A DNA stretch of 64,000 bases from Salinarimonas soli (GCF_008386575.1 NZ_VUOA01000022.1:27584-91583); one strand, 5' to 3'; positions 19,965 to 28,828 are shown, numbered from the stretch's first letter. Program-made: numbers and translations. The notes: a model not told the origin generated them from the sequence alone.

Positions 19965-21005
19965 ATGAAGACCAACCCCGGCCGCTTCTTCGAGGATTTC
20001 GCCCTAGGCGAGACCATCCGCCACGCGACGCCCCGCACTGTGACGGCGGCGGATGCGGCGCTCTACACCGCCCTATACGGCTCGCGCTTCGCCGTGCAGT
20101 CCTCGGACGCCTTCGCGCAAGACCTCGGCTATCCGCGGAGCCCGCTCGACGATCTCCTCGTCTTCCATGTCGTGTTCGGCAAGACCGTGCCCGACATCTC
20201 GCTCAACGCGGTCGCCAATCTAGGCTATGCCGACGGGCGCTTCCTCAAGCCCGTCTATCCGGGCGAGACGCTGAGCGCCGTCTCCGAGGTGATCGGCCTG
20301 AAGGAGAGCTCGAACCGCCAGACGGGCGTGGTCTATGTCCGCTCCACGGGCTATGACGCGGGGGGCGAGCCGGTCCTGCGTTATTGCCGCTGGGTGCTGG
20401 TGAGGAAGCGCGACCCGGAGGCGCCTGCGCCGGGCGACCACGTTCCCGATCTGCTTAAAATCGTCCCGCCCGCCGATCTCGGCGCCGCCTGCCCCCCGAT
20501 CGGGGCGTATGATCGCGATCTCGCCGGCAGCCCGCATCTGTGGGGCGACTACGCGGTGGGCGAGCGCATCGACCACGTCGACGGCATGACCGTGGAGGAG
20601 GCCGAGCACCAGATCGCCACCCGCCTCTACCAGAACACGGCCAAGGTCCATTTCGACGCGCATGCCGCAGCCTCCACCCGCTTCGGCCGGCGGCTCGTCT
20701 ATGGCGGCCACGTGATCTCGCTGGCTCACGCCCTGTCCTTCAACGGCCTCGCCAACGCTTTCCACATCGCGGCGATCAATGCCGGCCGCCACGTGGCGCC
20801 GCTCTTTGCCGGCGACACGGTCTATGCCTGGAGCGAGGTTCTCGACCGGGCCGAGATCCCCGGCCGCGGGGATGTCGGGGCGCTGCGCCTGCGCACGGTG
20901 GCGACGAAGAACCAGCCCGGCGCGGGCTTCCCCGACAGGACGGCGGACGGCTACGATCCCGCGGTCATCCTGGATCTCGATTATTGGGCGCTGATGGTGC
21001 GCTAG
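19965..21005 (+). CDS. mcd: Mesaconyl-CoA hydratase (MaoC-like, double hot-dog)
   Basis: The 346-residue protein has two MaoC-type halves. The first contains FFEDFALGETI and LYGSRFAVQSSDAFAQ, the second YAVGERIDHVDGMTVEEAEH, FDAHAA and VYGGHVISLAHALSFNGL. Length and conserved phrases such as PLDDLLVFHVVFGKTVPDIS match the mesaconyl-CoA (2-methylfumaryl-CoA) hydratase of the ethylmalonyl-CoA pathway (Mcd/MeaC in Methylobacterium, Mch in Rhodobacter). It would hydrate mesaconyl-CoA to beta-methylmalyl-CoA in glyoxylate regeneration. No other pathway enzyme is in the window, so the role rests on similarity. Confidence 0.83.
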   Translation: MKTNPGRFFEDFALGETIRHATPRTVTAADAALYTALYGSRFAVQSSDAFAQDLGYPRSPLDDLLVFHVVFGKTVPDISLNAVANLGYADGRFLKPVYPGETLSAVSEVIGLKESSNRQTGVVYVRSTGYDAGGEPVLRYCRWVLVRKRDPEAPAPGDHVPDLLKIVPPADLGAACPPIGAYDRDLAGSPHLWGDYAVGERIDHVDGMTVEEAEHQIATRLYQNTAKVHFDAHAAASTRFGRRLVYGGHVISLAHALSFNGLANAFHIAAINAGRHVAPLFAGDTVYAWSEVLDRAEIPGRGDVGALRLRTVATKNQPGAGFPDRTADGYDPAVILDLDYWALMVR

Positions 21006-21022
21006 GGAAGGGGAGACCGCCG

Positions 21023-22069
21023 ATGGAACGGGTTCGCGATGCCTTCCGCCGCCAGGCCGTCGCCTGCCGCACGCTGGGCTCCCCGTTCACGGCGCTCGTC
21101 TGCGATCTCCTGGCGGAGCGCCTGGACGAGGGCTCCGCCTTCGGGCGCCGCATCCTGGCCTGGCCCGGCGATCCCGTCGCCGACGCCCTGGCGTTACGCG
21201 CCGCCGGCACCCTGCACGCCCTCGCCCGCTCGGGCCGGGACCCCGCTTTGGCCCGGGCCTATCCGCCGGACGCGGGCTCCGCCGACGTGCTCTGGGAGGC
21301 GATCCACGGCGCCGTCGCGGCCCATGACGAGGCCCTCGCGGCCGGCCTCGACAGCCCGCCTCAGACCAACGAGGTGAAGCGCTGCGCCGCCCTCCTCGGC
21401 GGCTGCCTCGTGGTGGCGGCGCGCACCGGACGACCCCTCGACCTCCTGGAGATCGGCTCCAGCGCTGGCCTCAACCTTGCCCTCGACCGCTACCGGTACG
21501 ATCTCGGCTCCTCTGCCTGGGGCCACAGTGCCAGCCCCGTGCTGATCCGCAGCGACTGGCGGGGCGACACGCCGCCGCTCGATGCCCCGCTTACGATCGC
21601 GAGCCGCTGGGGCTGCGACATCCGCCCCCTCGACCCCGCCTCGCCCACCGACCGGGAGCGGCTCCTCTCCTATATCTGGCCCGACCAGGCGGATCGCCTC
21701 GCCACCACGGCGGCGGCGCTGGGGCACGCGGCAGGCGCGGGCTGGCGCGTCGATCGGGCCGACGCCGCCGACTGGATCGAGGCGCGCCTCGCCGAGGAGC
21801 CCGTTCCAGGCCGCGCGCGGGTGATCATGCATTCGATCGTCTGGCAGTACCTGCCCGAGGCCGTCCAGAGCCGGATCTCCGCGTCGATCGAGGCCGCCGC
21901 CGCCCGGGCGACGCCCGACGCGCCCCTCGCCTGGCTGCGGATGGAGGCGGACGGCGCTGGCGAGGGCGCGGGCCTGCGCCTCACCCTCTGGCCCGACAGC
22001 CGGGACGAGCCGCTCGGGCGCGCCGACTTCCACGGCCGATGGGTCGCCTGGGCGGTCGGCCGGTCTTGA
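21023..22069 (+). CDS. DUF2332 family protein
   Basis: This 348-residue soluble protein matches DUF2332 by length and by its conserved stretch LLEIGSSAGLNLALDRYRYD (about residues 139-158), which looks like a nucleotide-binding loop of a methyltransferase fold, and by HSIVWQYLPE further on. The first 90 residues are helical. The ATG at 21023 has GGGGAGA upstream, 17 bases after the mesaconyl-CoA hydratase stop, so it is probably cotranscribed. Function undefined; a SAM-dependent enzyme is an inference only. Confidence 0.78.
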   Translation: MERVRDAFRRQAVACRTLGSPFTALVCDLLAERLDEGSAFGRRILAWPGDPVADALALRAAGTLHALARSGRDPALARAYPPDAGSADVLWEAIHGAVAAHDEALAAGLDSPPQTNEVKRCAALLGGCLVVAARTGRPLDLLEIGSSAGLNLALDRYRYDLGSSAWGHSASPVLIRSDWRGDTPPLDAPLTIASRWGCDIRPLDPASPTDRERLLSYIWPDQADRLATTAAALGHAAGAGWRVDRADAADWIEARLAEEPVPGRARVIMHSIVWQYLPEAVQSRISASIEAAAARATPDAPLAWLRMEADGAGEGAGLRLTLWPDSRDEPLGRADFHGRWVAWAVGRS

Positions 22070-22101
22070 GGGCCTGACCCGAAAGGGTTCGCACCTGTCC
22101 C

Positions 22102-22220
22102 CCTCATGCTGAGGCGCGAGCGGAGCGAGCCTCGAAGCACGCAAAACGCCTGCCACGGCGGCCCGGAGAGCTCTGGAGCGGCCTTCGAGGCCCGCCTGCG
22201 GCGGGCACCTCAGGACGAGG
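22102..22220. repeat. Dispersed palindromic intergenic repeat, copy B (inverted)
   Basis: This copy is in the opposite orientation to copies A and C. Its reverse complement starts CCTCGTCCTGAGG, includes GGCCTCGAAGGCCGCTCCAG and TGCGTGCTTCGAGG, and ends GCCTCAGCATGAGG, matching copy A (15-126) closely over its length. It sits in the gap between the DUF2332 gene and the convergent LysR gene. It carries no open frame of its own. Confidence 0.75.
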
Positions 22221-22296
22221 ACGGAGGGTGGGCCGTACTTACGAGCCAGCCTCTCAGGACGAGGGTGGAGGATGGGCGGTACTTATGGGCCAGCCT
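22209..22296. repeat. 44-bp imperfect tandem duplication
   Basis: Two adjacent 44-base units (22209-22252 and 22253-22296) each begin CTCAGGACGAGG and end GCCAGCCT. By eye they agree at 38 of 44 positions. The first unit overlaps the end of repeat copy B, so the duplication arose from the element's flank. The phrase GGGCCAGCCTCTGAG also occurs beside copy A (about 148-162), suggesting that it belongs to an extended form of the repeat. Confidence 0.75.
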
Positions 22297-22306
22297 CTGA
22301 GTGCCC

Positions 22307-23212
22307 TCATCCCGCCCGCAGGTGCTCCACGAGTTGGCGCGCCGTCGGCGCTAGGTCGTCGAGGCTTCGCACGCAGATCGTGAGGTCGCGCAACGTCCAG
22401 GGATCCGTGAGGGGCACGATGCGGATCGCCATGGTGCGGGCGGCGCGCTCGGCCGTGGTCTCGGGCACGATCCCGACGCCCACCCCCGCCTCCACCATGC
22501 GGCAGACGGCGTCGAAGCTTCGCAGCTGCACCCGCAGGCGTAAAGGCCGCCCTAAGCGCGCGACCTTGTCGGCGAGGAAGCGCTGGAGCGCGCTCGCCCG
22601 GTCGAGGCCGACGAAGTCGTGCGAGAGCACCTCGGCGAAATCGATCCGCTCGCGCCCGGCGAGCGGATGCCCCTCGGCGACCACGAGCACGAAGCGGTCG
22701 GAGCGGAACGGGAAGGTGACGAGGCGGCCCGTGTCGACGGTGCCCGCCACGATGCCGATGTCGCCCACCCCCTCCGCGATGAGCCCGACGATCTCGTCGG
22801 AGAGGCGCTCCTCGAGGTCGATGTTCACCTGCGGGTGGCCGGCGAGGAACGCGCCCAGCGCCTCGGGCAGGAATTCGGTGAGCGCGTTGGTGTTGGACAG
22901 GATCCGGATCTGCCCCGCGAGCCCGCCGGCAAAGGAGGCGAGGTCCTCGCGCAGGCGCTCGGCCTGGGCCAGCATCGCGCGGGCATGGGTGAGGAGCGCG
23001 CGGCCCGCGGGCGTCGGCGTCACGCCCTGGCGGGAGCGGGCGAGAAGCGGCGCGCCGAGCGCCTGCTCCATGTTGCGGATGCGCGTGCTCGCGGCGGCGA
23101 GCGCCAGGTTCGCCCGCTCGGCGCCGTGGGTGATGGAGCCCGCCTCCGCCACGTGGCGGAAGAGGTTGAGATCGACGAGGTCGAAGCGCATGCCGTGCTC
23201 ATTGGAAGCCAT
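22307..23212 (-). CDS. LysR-family transcriptional regulator
   Basis: This 301-residue regulator has the N-terminal LysR helix-turn-helix (about residues 12-70, with LNLFRHVAEAGSITHGA and LALAAASTRIRNMEQALGAPLL) and a periplasmic-binding-protein-like effector domain from about residue 95 on. The ATG at 23212 was chosen because AAGG lies five bases upstream; the frame remains open further back without homology. It is transcribed divergently from sdhC across 200 bases, so sdh control is possible, but the effector and true target are unknown. Confidence 0.87.
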   Translation of the reverse strand: MASNEHGMRFDLVDLNLFRHVAEAGSITHGAERANLALAAASTRIRNMEQALGAPLLARSRQGVTPTPAGRALLTHARAMLAQAERLREDLASFAGGLAGQIRILSNTNALTEFLPEALGAFLAGHPQVNIDLEERLSDEIVGLIAEGVGDIGIVAGTVDTGRLVTFPFRSDRFVLVVAEGHPLAGRERIDFAEVLSHDFVGLDRASALQRFLADKVARLGRPLRLRVQLRSFDAVCRMVEAGVGVGIVPETTAERAARTMAIRIVPLTDPWTLRDLTICVRSLDDLAPTARQLVEHLRAG

Positions 23213-23412
23213 CCAGCCTTCGCGATAGACGAAGGCTGGCTCAACGAGCCACACATTGCGACAGCGCTTTTCCTGCGGCAAGGTTCGTGGCTGGCGAAGT
23301 GTGACCTTGTGCGCATCGCCGTTTGGAGCGGTTGCGGCCGTTCTCCGTCTTCGGTACGACCCGGCTTGGACGATCTGGCGCCAGCCCGACGGCGAGCGCC
23401 CTTTGAGGAGCG

Positions 23413-23817
23413 ATGTTTCCGATGGCTGTGAAAGCCCCTGCCCCGCGGCCCCTGTCGCCGCATCTGCAGATCTATCGCTGGTCCTGGACCATGGCGATGT
23501 CGGTGGCGCACCGCATCACGGGCAGCGCGCTCTACGGCGGCACCGTGCTGCTCACGATCTGGCTCGTGGCGCTCGCCTCGGGGCCGGGCGCCTATGCCTC
23601 CGTGGCCTGGTTCTTCGGCTCGCCGATCGGGTACCTCGTCCTGTTCGGCTACACCTGGATCCTCATGCACCACATGCTGGGGGGCGTGCGCCACCTCATC
23701 TGGGACTTCGGCTACGGCATGGAGCCCACCGAGCGCATCTGGCTCGCCCGCATGACGCTCATCGGCTCGAGCGCGCTCACCATCCTGATCTGGGCCGCGG
23801 CCCTGCTCTTGCGCTGA
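23413..23817 (+). CDS. sdhC: Succinate dehydrogenase cytochrome b556 subunit
   Basis: SdhC anchors complex II and shares heme b and the quinone site with SdhD. The 134-residue product shows the family opening [12 protein letters not shown] and [11 protein letters not shown] (about residues 12-41), three membrane helices, and the conserved [13 protein letters not shown] (heme-ligand His region, about 84-96). The start could be ATG 23413 or 23422; GAGGAG lies just upstream of the first. It begins the sdhCDA-X-Y-B transcription unit. Confidence 0.94.
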   Translation: MFPMAVKAPAPRPLSPHLQIYRWSWTMAMSVAHRITGSALYGGTVLLTIWLVALASGPGAYASVAWFFGSPIGYLVLFGYTWILMHHMLGGVRHLIWDFGYGMEPTERIWLARMTLIGSSALTILIWAAALLLR

Positions 23818-23828
23818 GGAGACGATCC

Positions 23829-24239
23829 ATGGTCGACAACCGCGCCGATACCCGCGTCTCCATGCGCACCCCGCTCGCCCGGGCCAAGGGCCTAGGGCCC
23901 GCCGGCCACGGCGCCGGGGAATGGTGGATCCACCGCATGACCGCGGTCTCCAACGTGCCCCTCGTCATCGCCTTCGTGATCATCGTCGCGGCGGTGGCGG
24001 GCCGGCCGTACGCGGACGCCGTGCGCATCGTGTCGCACCCCCTGGTCGCATTGCCGCTCCTCCTCTTCATCGTCTCGATCACGAACCATATGAGGATGGG
24101 CGTCCAGATCATCATCGAGGACTACGTGCACCAGAAGGGCGCGAAGATCGTGGCCCTCATGGCGAACACCTTCTTCGCCGTCATCATCGCCGCCGCCTGC
24201 ATCTTCTCGATCCTGAAGATCGGCTTCACGGCTTTCTGA
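23829..24239 (+). CDS. sdhD: Succinate dehydrogenase membrane anchor subunit
   Basis: The 136-residue hydrophobic subunit follows sdhC by 11 bases. It has three membrane helices (about residues 37-60, 69-90, 105-132) and the conserved [16 protein letters not shown] of alphaproteobacterial SdhD. It completes the membrane domain of complex II. The ATG at 23829 is the first start compatible with sdhC upstream; the frame is open further back across sdhC in a different register. Confidence 0.93.
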   Translation: MVDNRADTRVSMRTPLARAKGLGPAGHGAGEWWIHRMTAVSNVPLVIAFVIIVAAVAGRPYADAVRIVSHPLVALPLLLFIVSITNHMRMGVQIIIEDYVHQKGAKIVALMANTFFAVIIAAACIFSILKIGFTAF

Positions 24240-24250
24240 GGAATACGCTC

Positions 24251-26086
24251 ATGGCCACCACGACGACCACGAACGGAACCGGGCCTGCCGTCAACGGCGC
24301 CGCCTACCCGATCACGGACCACACCTTCGACGTGGTGGTGGTGGGCGCCGGCGGCGCGGGGCTGCGCGCCACGGTGGGCTGCTCGCAGGCGGGCCTTCGC
24401 ACCGCCTGCATCACCAAGGTGTTCCCCACCCGCTCCCACACGGTGGCGGCGCAGGGCGGCATCTCGGCGGCGCTCGGCAACATGGGCCAGGACGACTGGC
24501 GCTGGCACATGTACGACACCGTGAAGGGGTCGGACTGGCTCGGCGACCAGGACGCCATCGAGTATCTGTGCCGCAACGCGCCCGCCGCGGTCTACGAGCT
24601 GGAGCACTGGGGCGTGCCCTTCTCCCGCACGGTCGAGGGCAAGATCTACCAGCGGCCCTTCGGCGGCATGACCACCGAGTACGGCAAGGGCACGGCCCAG
24701 CGCACCTGCGCGGCCGCCGACCGCACGGGCCACGCCATCCTGCACACGCTCTACGGCCAGGCGGTCCGCAACCAGACGAACTTCTTCATCGAGTACTTCG
24801 CCATCGACCTCATCATGGACGAGGACGGCCGCTGCCGCGGCGTCGTGGCGCTCAACATGTCGGACGGCTCGATCCACCGCTTCCGCTCGCACATGACGAT
24901 CCTCGCCACCGGCGGGTACGGCCGCGCCTACTTCTCGGCGACTTCGGCCCATACCTGCACGGGCGACGGCAACGCCATGGTGCTGCGCGCCGGGCTGCCG
25001 CTCCAGGACATGGAGTTCGTCCAGTTCCATCCCACGGGCATCTACGGCGCGGGCTGCCTTATCACGGAGGGCGCGCGCGGCGAGGGCGGGTACCTCACCA
25101 ATTCCGAGGGCGAGCGCTTCATGGAGCGCTACGCGCCCTCCGCCAAGGACCTCGCGTCGCGCGACGTGGTCTCCCGCGCCATGACCATGGAAATCCGGGC
25201 CGGCCGGGGCGTGGGCAAGAACAACGACCACATCTACCTGCACCTCGACCACCTCGACCCGAAGATCCTCCACGAGCGCCTGCCGGGCATCTCGGAGAGC
25301 GCGAAGATCTTCGCGGGCGTCGAGGTGACGAAGGAGCCGATTCCGGTGCTCCCCACGGTCCACTACAACATGGGCGGCATCCCGACGAACTATCACGGCG
25401 AGGTGCTGACCCTGAAGAACGGCAACCCCGATCACGTGGTGCCGGGCCTCATGGCGCTGGGCGAGGCGGCCTGCGTCTCGGTGCACGGCGCCAACCGGCT
25501 GGGCTCCAACTCGCTCATCGACCTCGTGGTGTTCGGCCGCGCCGCCGGCCAGCGCTGCGCCGAGGTGGTGACCGCGGGCGAGCGCCACGCCGAGCTGCCG
25601 AAGGACTCGGCCGATCTCGCGCTCTCGCGCCTCGACCGCTTCCGCAACGCGGCGGGAAGCACCACCACGGCGCAGCTGCGCCTCGACATGCAGCGCACGA
25701 TGCAGAACAACTGCGCCGTGTTCCGCACCGGCGAGGTGCTGGAGGAGGGCCGCAAGCTCATCGACGGCGTCTGGCGCGGCACCGCAGACATCCGCACCAC
25801 CGACCGCTCGCTGATCTGGAACACGGACCTCATCGAGGCGATGGAGTTCGACAACCTGATCACCCAGGCCGTCGTCACCATGAACTCGGCCGCCAACCGC
25901 ACCGAGTCGCGCGGCGCGCATGCCCGCGAGGACTACGCGGAGCGCAACGACAAGGACTGGATGAAGCACACCCTCGCGTGGATCGACGAGACCAAGTACG
26001 AGGTCAACATCGATTACCGCCCGGTGCACACCTACACCATGTCGAACGAGATCGAGTACATCGCGCCCAAGGCGCGGGTGTATTGA
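24251..26086 (+). CDS. sdhA: Succinate dehydrogenase flavoprotein subunit
   Basis: SdhA (611 residues) oxidises succinate to fumarate with covalently bound FAD. The dinucleotide fold [13 protein letters not shown] lies near residues 28-40. The flavinylated His is in [16 protein letters not shown], and the catalytic region is [20 protein letters not shown] with later [15 protein letters not shown]. The first 20 residues form a Thr/Asn-rich extension. The stop at 26086 is followed not by sdhB but by a hairpin and a DUF433/DUF5615 pair. Confidence 0.97.
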   Translation: MATTTTTNGTGPAVNGAAYPITDHTFDVVVVGAGGAGLRATVGCSQAGLRTACITKVFPTRSHTVAAQGGISAALGNMGQDDWRWHMYDTVKGSDWLGDQDAIEYLCRNAPAAVYELEHWGVPFSRTVEGKIYQRPFGGMTTEYGKGTAQRTCAAADRTGHAILHTLYGQAVRNQTNFFIEYFAIDLIMDEDGRCRGVVALNMSDGSIHRFRSHMTILATGGYGRAYFSATSAHTCTGDGNAMVLRAGLPLQDMEFVQFHPTGIYGAGCLITEGARGEGGYLTNSEGERFMERYAPSAKDLASRDVVSRAMTMEIRAGRGVGKNNDHIYLHLDHLDPKILHERLPGISESAKIFAGVEVTKEPIPVLPTVHYNMGGIPTNYHGEVLTLKNGNPDHVVPGLMALGEAACVSVHGANRLGSNSLIDLVVFGRAAGQRCAEVVTAGERHAELPKDSADLALSRLDRFRNAAGSTTTAQLRLDMQRTMQNNCAVFRTGEVLEEGRKLIDGVWRGTADIRTTDRSLIWNTDLIEAMEFDNLITQAVVTMNSAANRTESRGAHAREDYAERNDKDWMKHTLAWIDETKYEVNIDYRPVHTYTMSNEIEYIAPKARVY

Positions 26087-26097
26087 GAGAGGCGGCC

Positions 26098-26135
26098 GTG
26101 AACGAGGGGACTGCTCATCCTATTCCCTCGCTCAC
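26098..26135 (+). other. Hairpin at the sdhA/DUF433 junction
   Basis: GTGAACGAGGGGA and TCCCTCGCTCAC are near-perfect complements separated by about 13 bases, forming a stem of roughly 11 pairs with one mismatch and a bulge. It begins 11 bases after the sdhA stop. No U-tract follows, so it is not a standard intrinsic terminator; it could stabilise the sdhCDA message 3' end or mark the junction of the inserted genes. Confidence 0.55.
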
Positions 26136-26167
26136 CGCAGCCGACGGCACCTGATCGAGGTCGCACC

Positions 26168-26431
26168 ATGGACACGCCCGACCATACCGCGCTCACCCGC
26201 ACCTTCGTCGGCTTCCCCCGGCTCACGGTGAACCCCTCCGTGATGGGGGGCAAGGTCTGCATCCGCGGCATGCGCGTGACCGTCGGGATGATCCTCGGCA
26301 ACCTCGGCGCGGGCGTCTCGATCGAGCGGCTGCTTGAGCTCTATCCGTATCTCGACCGGGACGACGTCCTTGAGGCGCTCCGCTACGGCGCGTGGCTTGC
26401 CTCGGAGCGTCATCTTGAGGTCGCTGCTTGA
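26168..26431 (+). CDS. DUF433 antitoxin-like protein
   Basis: The 87-residue product matches DUF433: NPSVMGGKVCIRGMRVTVGMIL (in part, about residues 22-43), LGAGVSIERLLELYPYL and a C-terminal DVLEALRYGAWLA. DUF433 proteins are small helix-turn-helix proteins usually paired with PIN-like toxins and taken as antitoxins. The ATG has GAGG nine bases upstream. Its stop overlaps the next start (TTGA), the coupled layout typical of type II modules. It separates sdhA from sdhB, which are normally adjacent. Confidence 0.85.
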   Translation: MDTPDHTALTRTFVGFPRLTVNPSVMGGKVCIRGMRVTVGMILGNLGAGVSIERLLELYPYLDRDDVLEALRYGAWLASERHLEVAA

Positions 26432-26814
26432 GGTTCGTGGTTGACATGAACCTCTCGCCTCTCTGGTGCGACGTGCTCCAGGCGCATGGCCATGAAGCCG
26501 TGCACTGGCGCAGCCTCGGGCCGGGTCATGCGTCGGACGACGTCATCCTGGCCTGGGCGGTCGAGCATGGCTTCGACGTCCTCACGGCCGACCTCGACTT
26601 CGCGGCGGCCGTGACCAGCCGCGCGATGGCGGCGCCGAGCGTGGTTCAGCTCAGGGCCGGGAGCACCGATCCCGACGAGGTGGGCGCGTTCGTCGCCCGA
26701 TCCATCGCCGCCGCTGGCTCGAAGCTCGCCGGCGGCGCCATACTCACGATCGAACGCGGCCAAGCCCGCTTGCGGACGGGGCCGGACCAATCACCGATGA
26801 CGGACGAACCCTGA
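26428..26814 (+). CDS. DUF5615 PIN-like toxin candidate
   Basis: The 128-residue product has the DUF5615/PIN-like fold signature: D6 in FVVDMNLSP, the SDDVILAWA stretch with Asp37-Asp38, and VLTADLDF (Asp55, Asp57), giving the acidic cluster expected of a metal-dependent ribonuclease. Start codons TTG 26428, GTG 26437 or ATG 26446 are all possible; TTG overlaps the DUF433 stop and gives the fullest domain. The stop overlaps the sdhB ATG as TGATG. RNase activity is inferred from family membership only. Confidence 0.82.
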   Translation: MRFVVDMNLSPLWCDVLQAHGHEAVHWRSLGPGHASDDVILAWAVEHGFDVLTADLDFAAAVTSRAMAAPSVVQLRAGSTDPDEVGAFVARSIAAAGSKLAGGAILTIERGQARLRTGPDQSPMTDEP

Positions 26815-27593
26815 TGGCCCAGTTTAGTCTCCCCAAGAACTCCAAGATGACCGAGGGCAAGACCTGGCCCAAGCCCTCCGGCCAGAACGTCCAGGAATTC
26901 CGGATCTATCGCTGGAACCCGGACGACGACGCCAATCCGCGCATCGACACCTATTATGTCGACCGCGACGATTGTGGGCCGATGGTTCTCGACGCGCTCC
27001 TGTGGATCAAGAACAACGTCGACTCGACCATCGCCTTCCGCCGCTCCTGCCGCGAGGGCATCTGCGGATCCTGCTCCATGAACATCATGGGCAAGAACAC
27101 GCTAGCCTGCACGCTCGGCATCGACGATTGCGACGCCAAGTCGATTAAGATCTACCCGCTGCCGCACATGCCGGTGCTGAAGGATCTCGTGCCGGACCTC
27201 ACGAGCTTCTTCGCCCAGCACGCCTCCATCGAGCCCTGGCTCCAGACCCAGACCTCCGAGCCCGAGACCGAGTGGCGCCAGACGCCGGAGGAGCGCTCGA
27301 AGCTCGACGGGCTCTACGAGTGCATCCTGTGCGCCTGCTGCACCACCTCCTGCCCGTCCTATTGGTGGAACGGCGACCGGTTCCTCGGCCCCGCCGCGCT
27401 CCTCCAGGCGTATCGCTGGCTCATCGATAGCCGCGACGAGCACACGGGCGAGCGCCTCGACAATCTCGAGGACCCGTTCCGGCTCTACCGCTGCCACACG
27501 ATCATGAACTGCGCCAACACCTGCCCCAAGGGTCTCAACCCGGCGAAGGCCATCGCCGAGATCAAGAAGATGATGATCGCCCGCCAGGTGTGA
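26814..27593 (+). CDS. sdhB: Succinate dehydrogenase iron-sulfur subunit
   Basis: SdhB (259 residues) passes electrons from FAD to ubiquinone through three clusters: the [2Fe-2S] ligands in [12 protein letters not shown] and a later TLAC, the [4Fe-4S] ligands in [12 protein letters not shown], and the [3Fe-4S] region [14 protein letters not shown]. The ATG shares bases with the stop of the preceding PIN-like gene, and only a weak ribosome-binding sequence precedes it, so its translation may depend on reinitiation from that gene. A terminator follows 37 bases after the stop. Confidence 0.97.
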   Translation: MAQFSLPKNSKMTEGKTWPKPSGQNVQEFRIYRWNPDDDANPRIDTYYVDRDDCGPMVLDALLWIKNNVDSTIAFRRSCREGICGSCSMNIMGKNTLACTLGIDDCDAKSIKIYPLPHMPVLKDLVPDLTSFFAQHASIEPWLQTQTSEPETEWRQTPEERSKLDGLYECILCACCTTSCPSYWWNGDRFLGPAALLQAYRWLIDSRDEHTGERLDNLEDPFRLYRCHTIMNCANTCPKGLNPAKAIAEIKKMMIARQV

Positions 27594-27630
27594 CCCGCAT
27601 CGGTGATGCACCCCCGCAACACCCCCCTTC

Positions 27631-27654
27631 AAAGGCGCCTCCGGGCGCCTTTTT
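27631..27654 (+). terminator. Intrinsic terminator of the sdh unit
   Basis: AAAGGCGCC and GGCGCCTTT form a nine-pair stem with a four-base loop (TCCG), followed by a run of five T. It lies 37 bases after sdhB and reads in the plus direction. Confidence 0.88.
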
Positions 27655-27758
27655 CATGAGTCCCGCATCCCTACCTCCTTGTCGCGACCACATTCCGGGC
27701 CGAACAGAATCCTTCAAGCCCGCCGACCCGAATCCGACCGCCCGACCGGAGCCGCGCC

Positions 27759-28382
27759 ATGCGCCACGCCTGGAAACCCGTCACCGCCCTGATCCTCGTC
27801 GCGGCCCTGCCGGCCTGCGTGTCGGCGCGCCTGGGCGGCTCCCCGCCGCGCGCCGTCGCCGCCGTGCCGCAAGCCGGCGCGGGCTATTCGGAGCCCACAG
27901 CCCTCGAGCCCGCTCCCGCCGCGCCCGCGGGCTCGGTCTTGGCCGAGCCCCTGCCGCCCCCGCCGGGCTCGCAGGTGGCGGCCGTCGACACGGGCGTGCC
28001 GGCTGCCGGCGGCCCCGTCATTGCCGACGTGCCCCCGACCCCCGCGGCTCCCCCGGCCCAGGTCGCGGCGATCAACCCGGTCCCCGCCGCGCCCTCGGGA
28101 CCGTCGCGCTCCTCGGTGCTCGGCGGCTGGAACGCCCGGGAGGCCACGGGCTCGTCCTGCCGGGTGACGCTGTCGTCCTCGCCGGCCCTCGACCTCTACC
28201 GCGCCTCCACCGTGAACTGCCAGAACAAGGACCTCGCCCGAGTCTCGGCCTGGGACTTCCGCGACGGCGAGGTTTATCTCTACCAGCCCGGCGGCACGGT
28301 CGCGGCGCGGCTGCGCTCGGGCGGCGGCGCGCTGGAGGGCGCGCTCACCAAGTCCGGCGCGCCTCTGACCCTGGCCCGCTGA
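27759..28382 (+). CDS. Inh/Omp19-family lipoprotein (protease inhibitor-like)
   Basis: The 207-residue product has a lipoprotein signal with lipobox ALPAC (Cys20), a Pro/Ala-rich linker of about 90 residues and a C-terminal AprI/Inh domain (about 118-207: LGGWNAREATGSSCRVTLS, VNCQNKDL, AWDFRDGEVYLYQPGG) with two cysteines placed to pair. Brucella Omp19 is of this type and inhibits proteases. An outer-membrane lipoprotein guarding the periplasm from proteases is the likely role. Its stop overlaps the next start. Confidence 0.8.
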   Translation: MRHAWKPVTALILVAALPACVSARLGGSPPRAVAAVPQAGAGYSEPTALEPAPAAPAGSVLAEPLPPPPGSQVAAVDTGVPAAGGPVIADVPPTPAAPPAQVAAINPVPAAPSGPSRSSVLGGWNAREATGSSCRVTLSSSPALDLYRASTVNCQNKDLARVSAWDFRDGEVYLYQPGGTVAARLRSGGGALEGALTKSGAPLTLAR

Positions 28383-28783
28383 TGTCCACCGTCCGCCTTC
28401 TCGCCGACGACGAGCTGTCGCCCGAGGCGCGCGTCGTCTTCGACGAGATCCGGGCGCTGCGCCGCACCGACGTCGTCAACAATTTCTGGCGGGCGCTCGC
28501 CCACGACCCGGCGCTCATGCGCCGGACTTGGGAGAGCGTGCGCGACGTGATGGCGCCCGGCGCGCTCGATCCGCTCACCAAGGAGCTGATCTACGCCGCG
28601 GTCTCGATCGCCAACAATTGCGAGTACTGCATCCGCTCGCACACCGCCGCCGCCCGCGCCAAGGGCATGACCGAGGCGCAGTACATGGAGCTCGTCGCCG
28701 TGGTGGCCGCCGCCTCCCAGACGAACCGCCTCGCCACCGCCCTCCAGGTGCCCGTCGACGAGGCATTCAAGGCGGTGCCCTGA
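28382..28783 (+). CDS. Carboxymuconolactone decarboxylase/AhpD-like protein
   Basis: This 133-residue helical protein has the AhpD-type redox motif CEYCIRSH (Cys80, Cys83, His87), preceded by KELIYAAVSIANN and followed by a helical tail. Proteins of this group act in peroxide detoxification or as thiol reductases. It is coupled to the lipoprotein gene by a TGATG overlap. Substrate unknown. Confidence 0.87.
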   Translation: MSTVRLLADDELSPEARVVFDEIRALRRTDVVNNFWRALAHDPALMRRTWESVRDVMAPGALDPLTKELIYAAVSIANNCEYCIRSHTAAARAKGMTEAQYMELVAVVAAASQTNRLATALQVPVDEAFKAVP

Positions 28784-28828
28784 CGGGGCCTCGCGCCCGA
28801 TCCGCGCTCCCCTGCGTTGACCCCTGCC

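Noticed and set aside
28817-28828. TTG at 28817 as start of the DUF2293 gene
   Set aside because: It adds only four residues without homology; the ATG at 28829 fits the family start.
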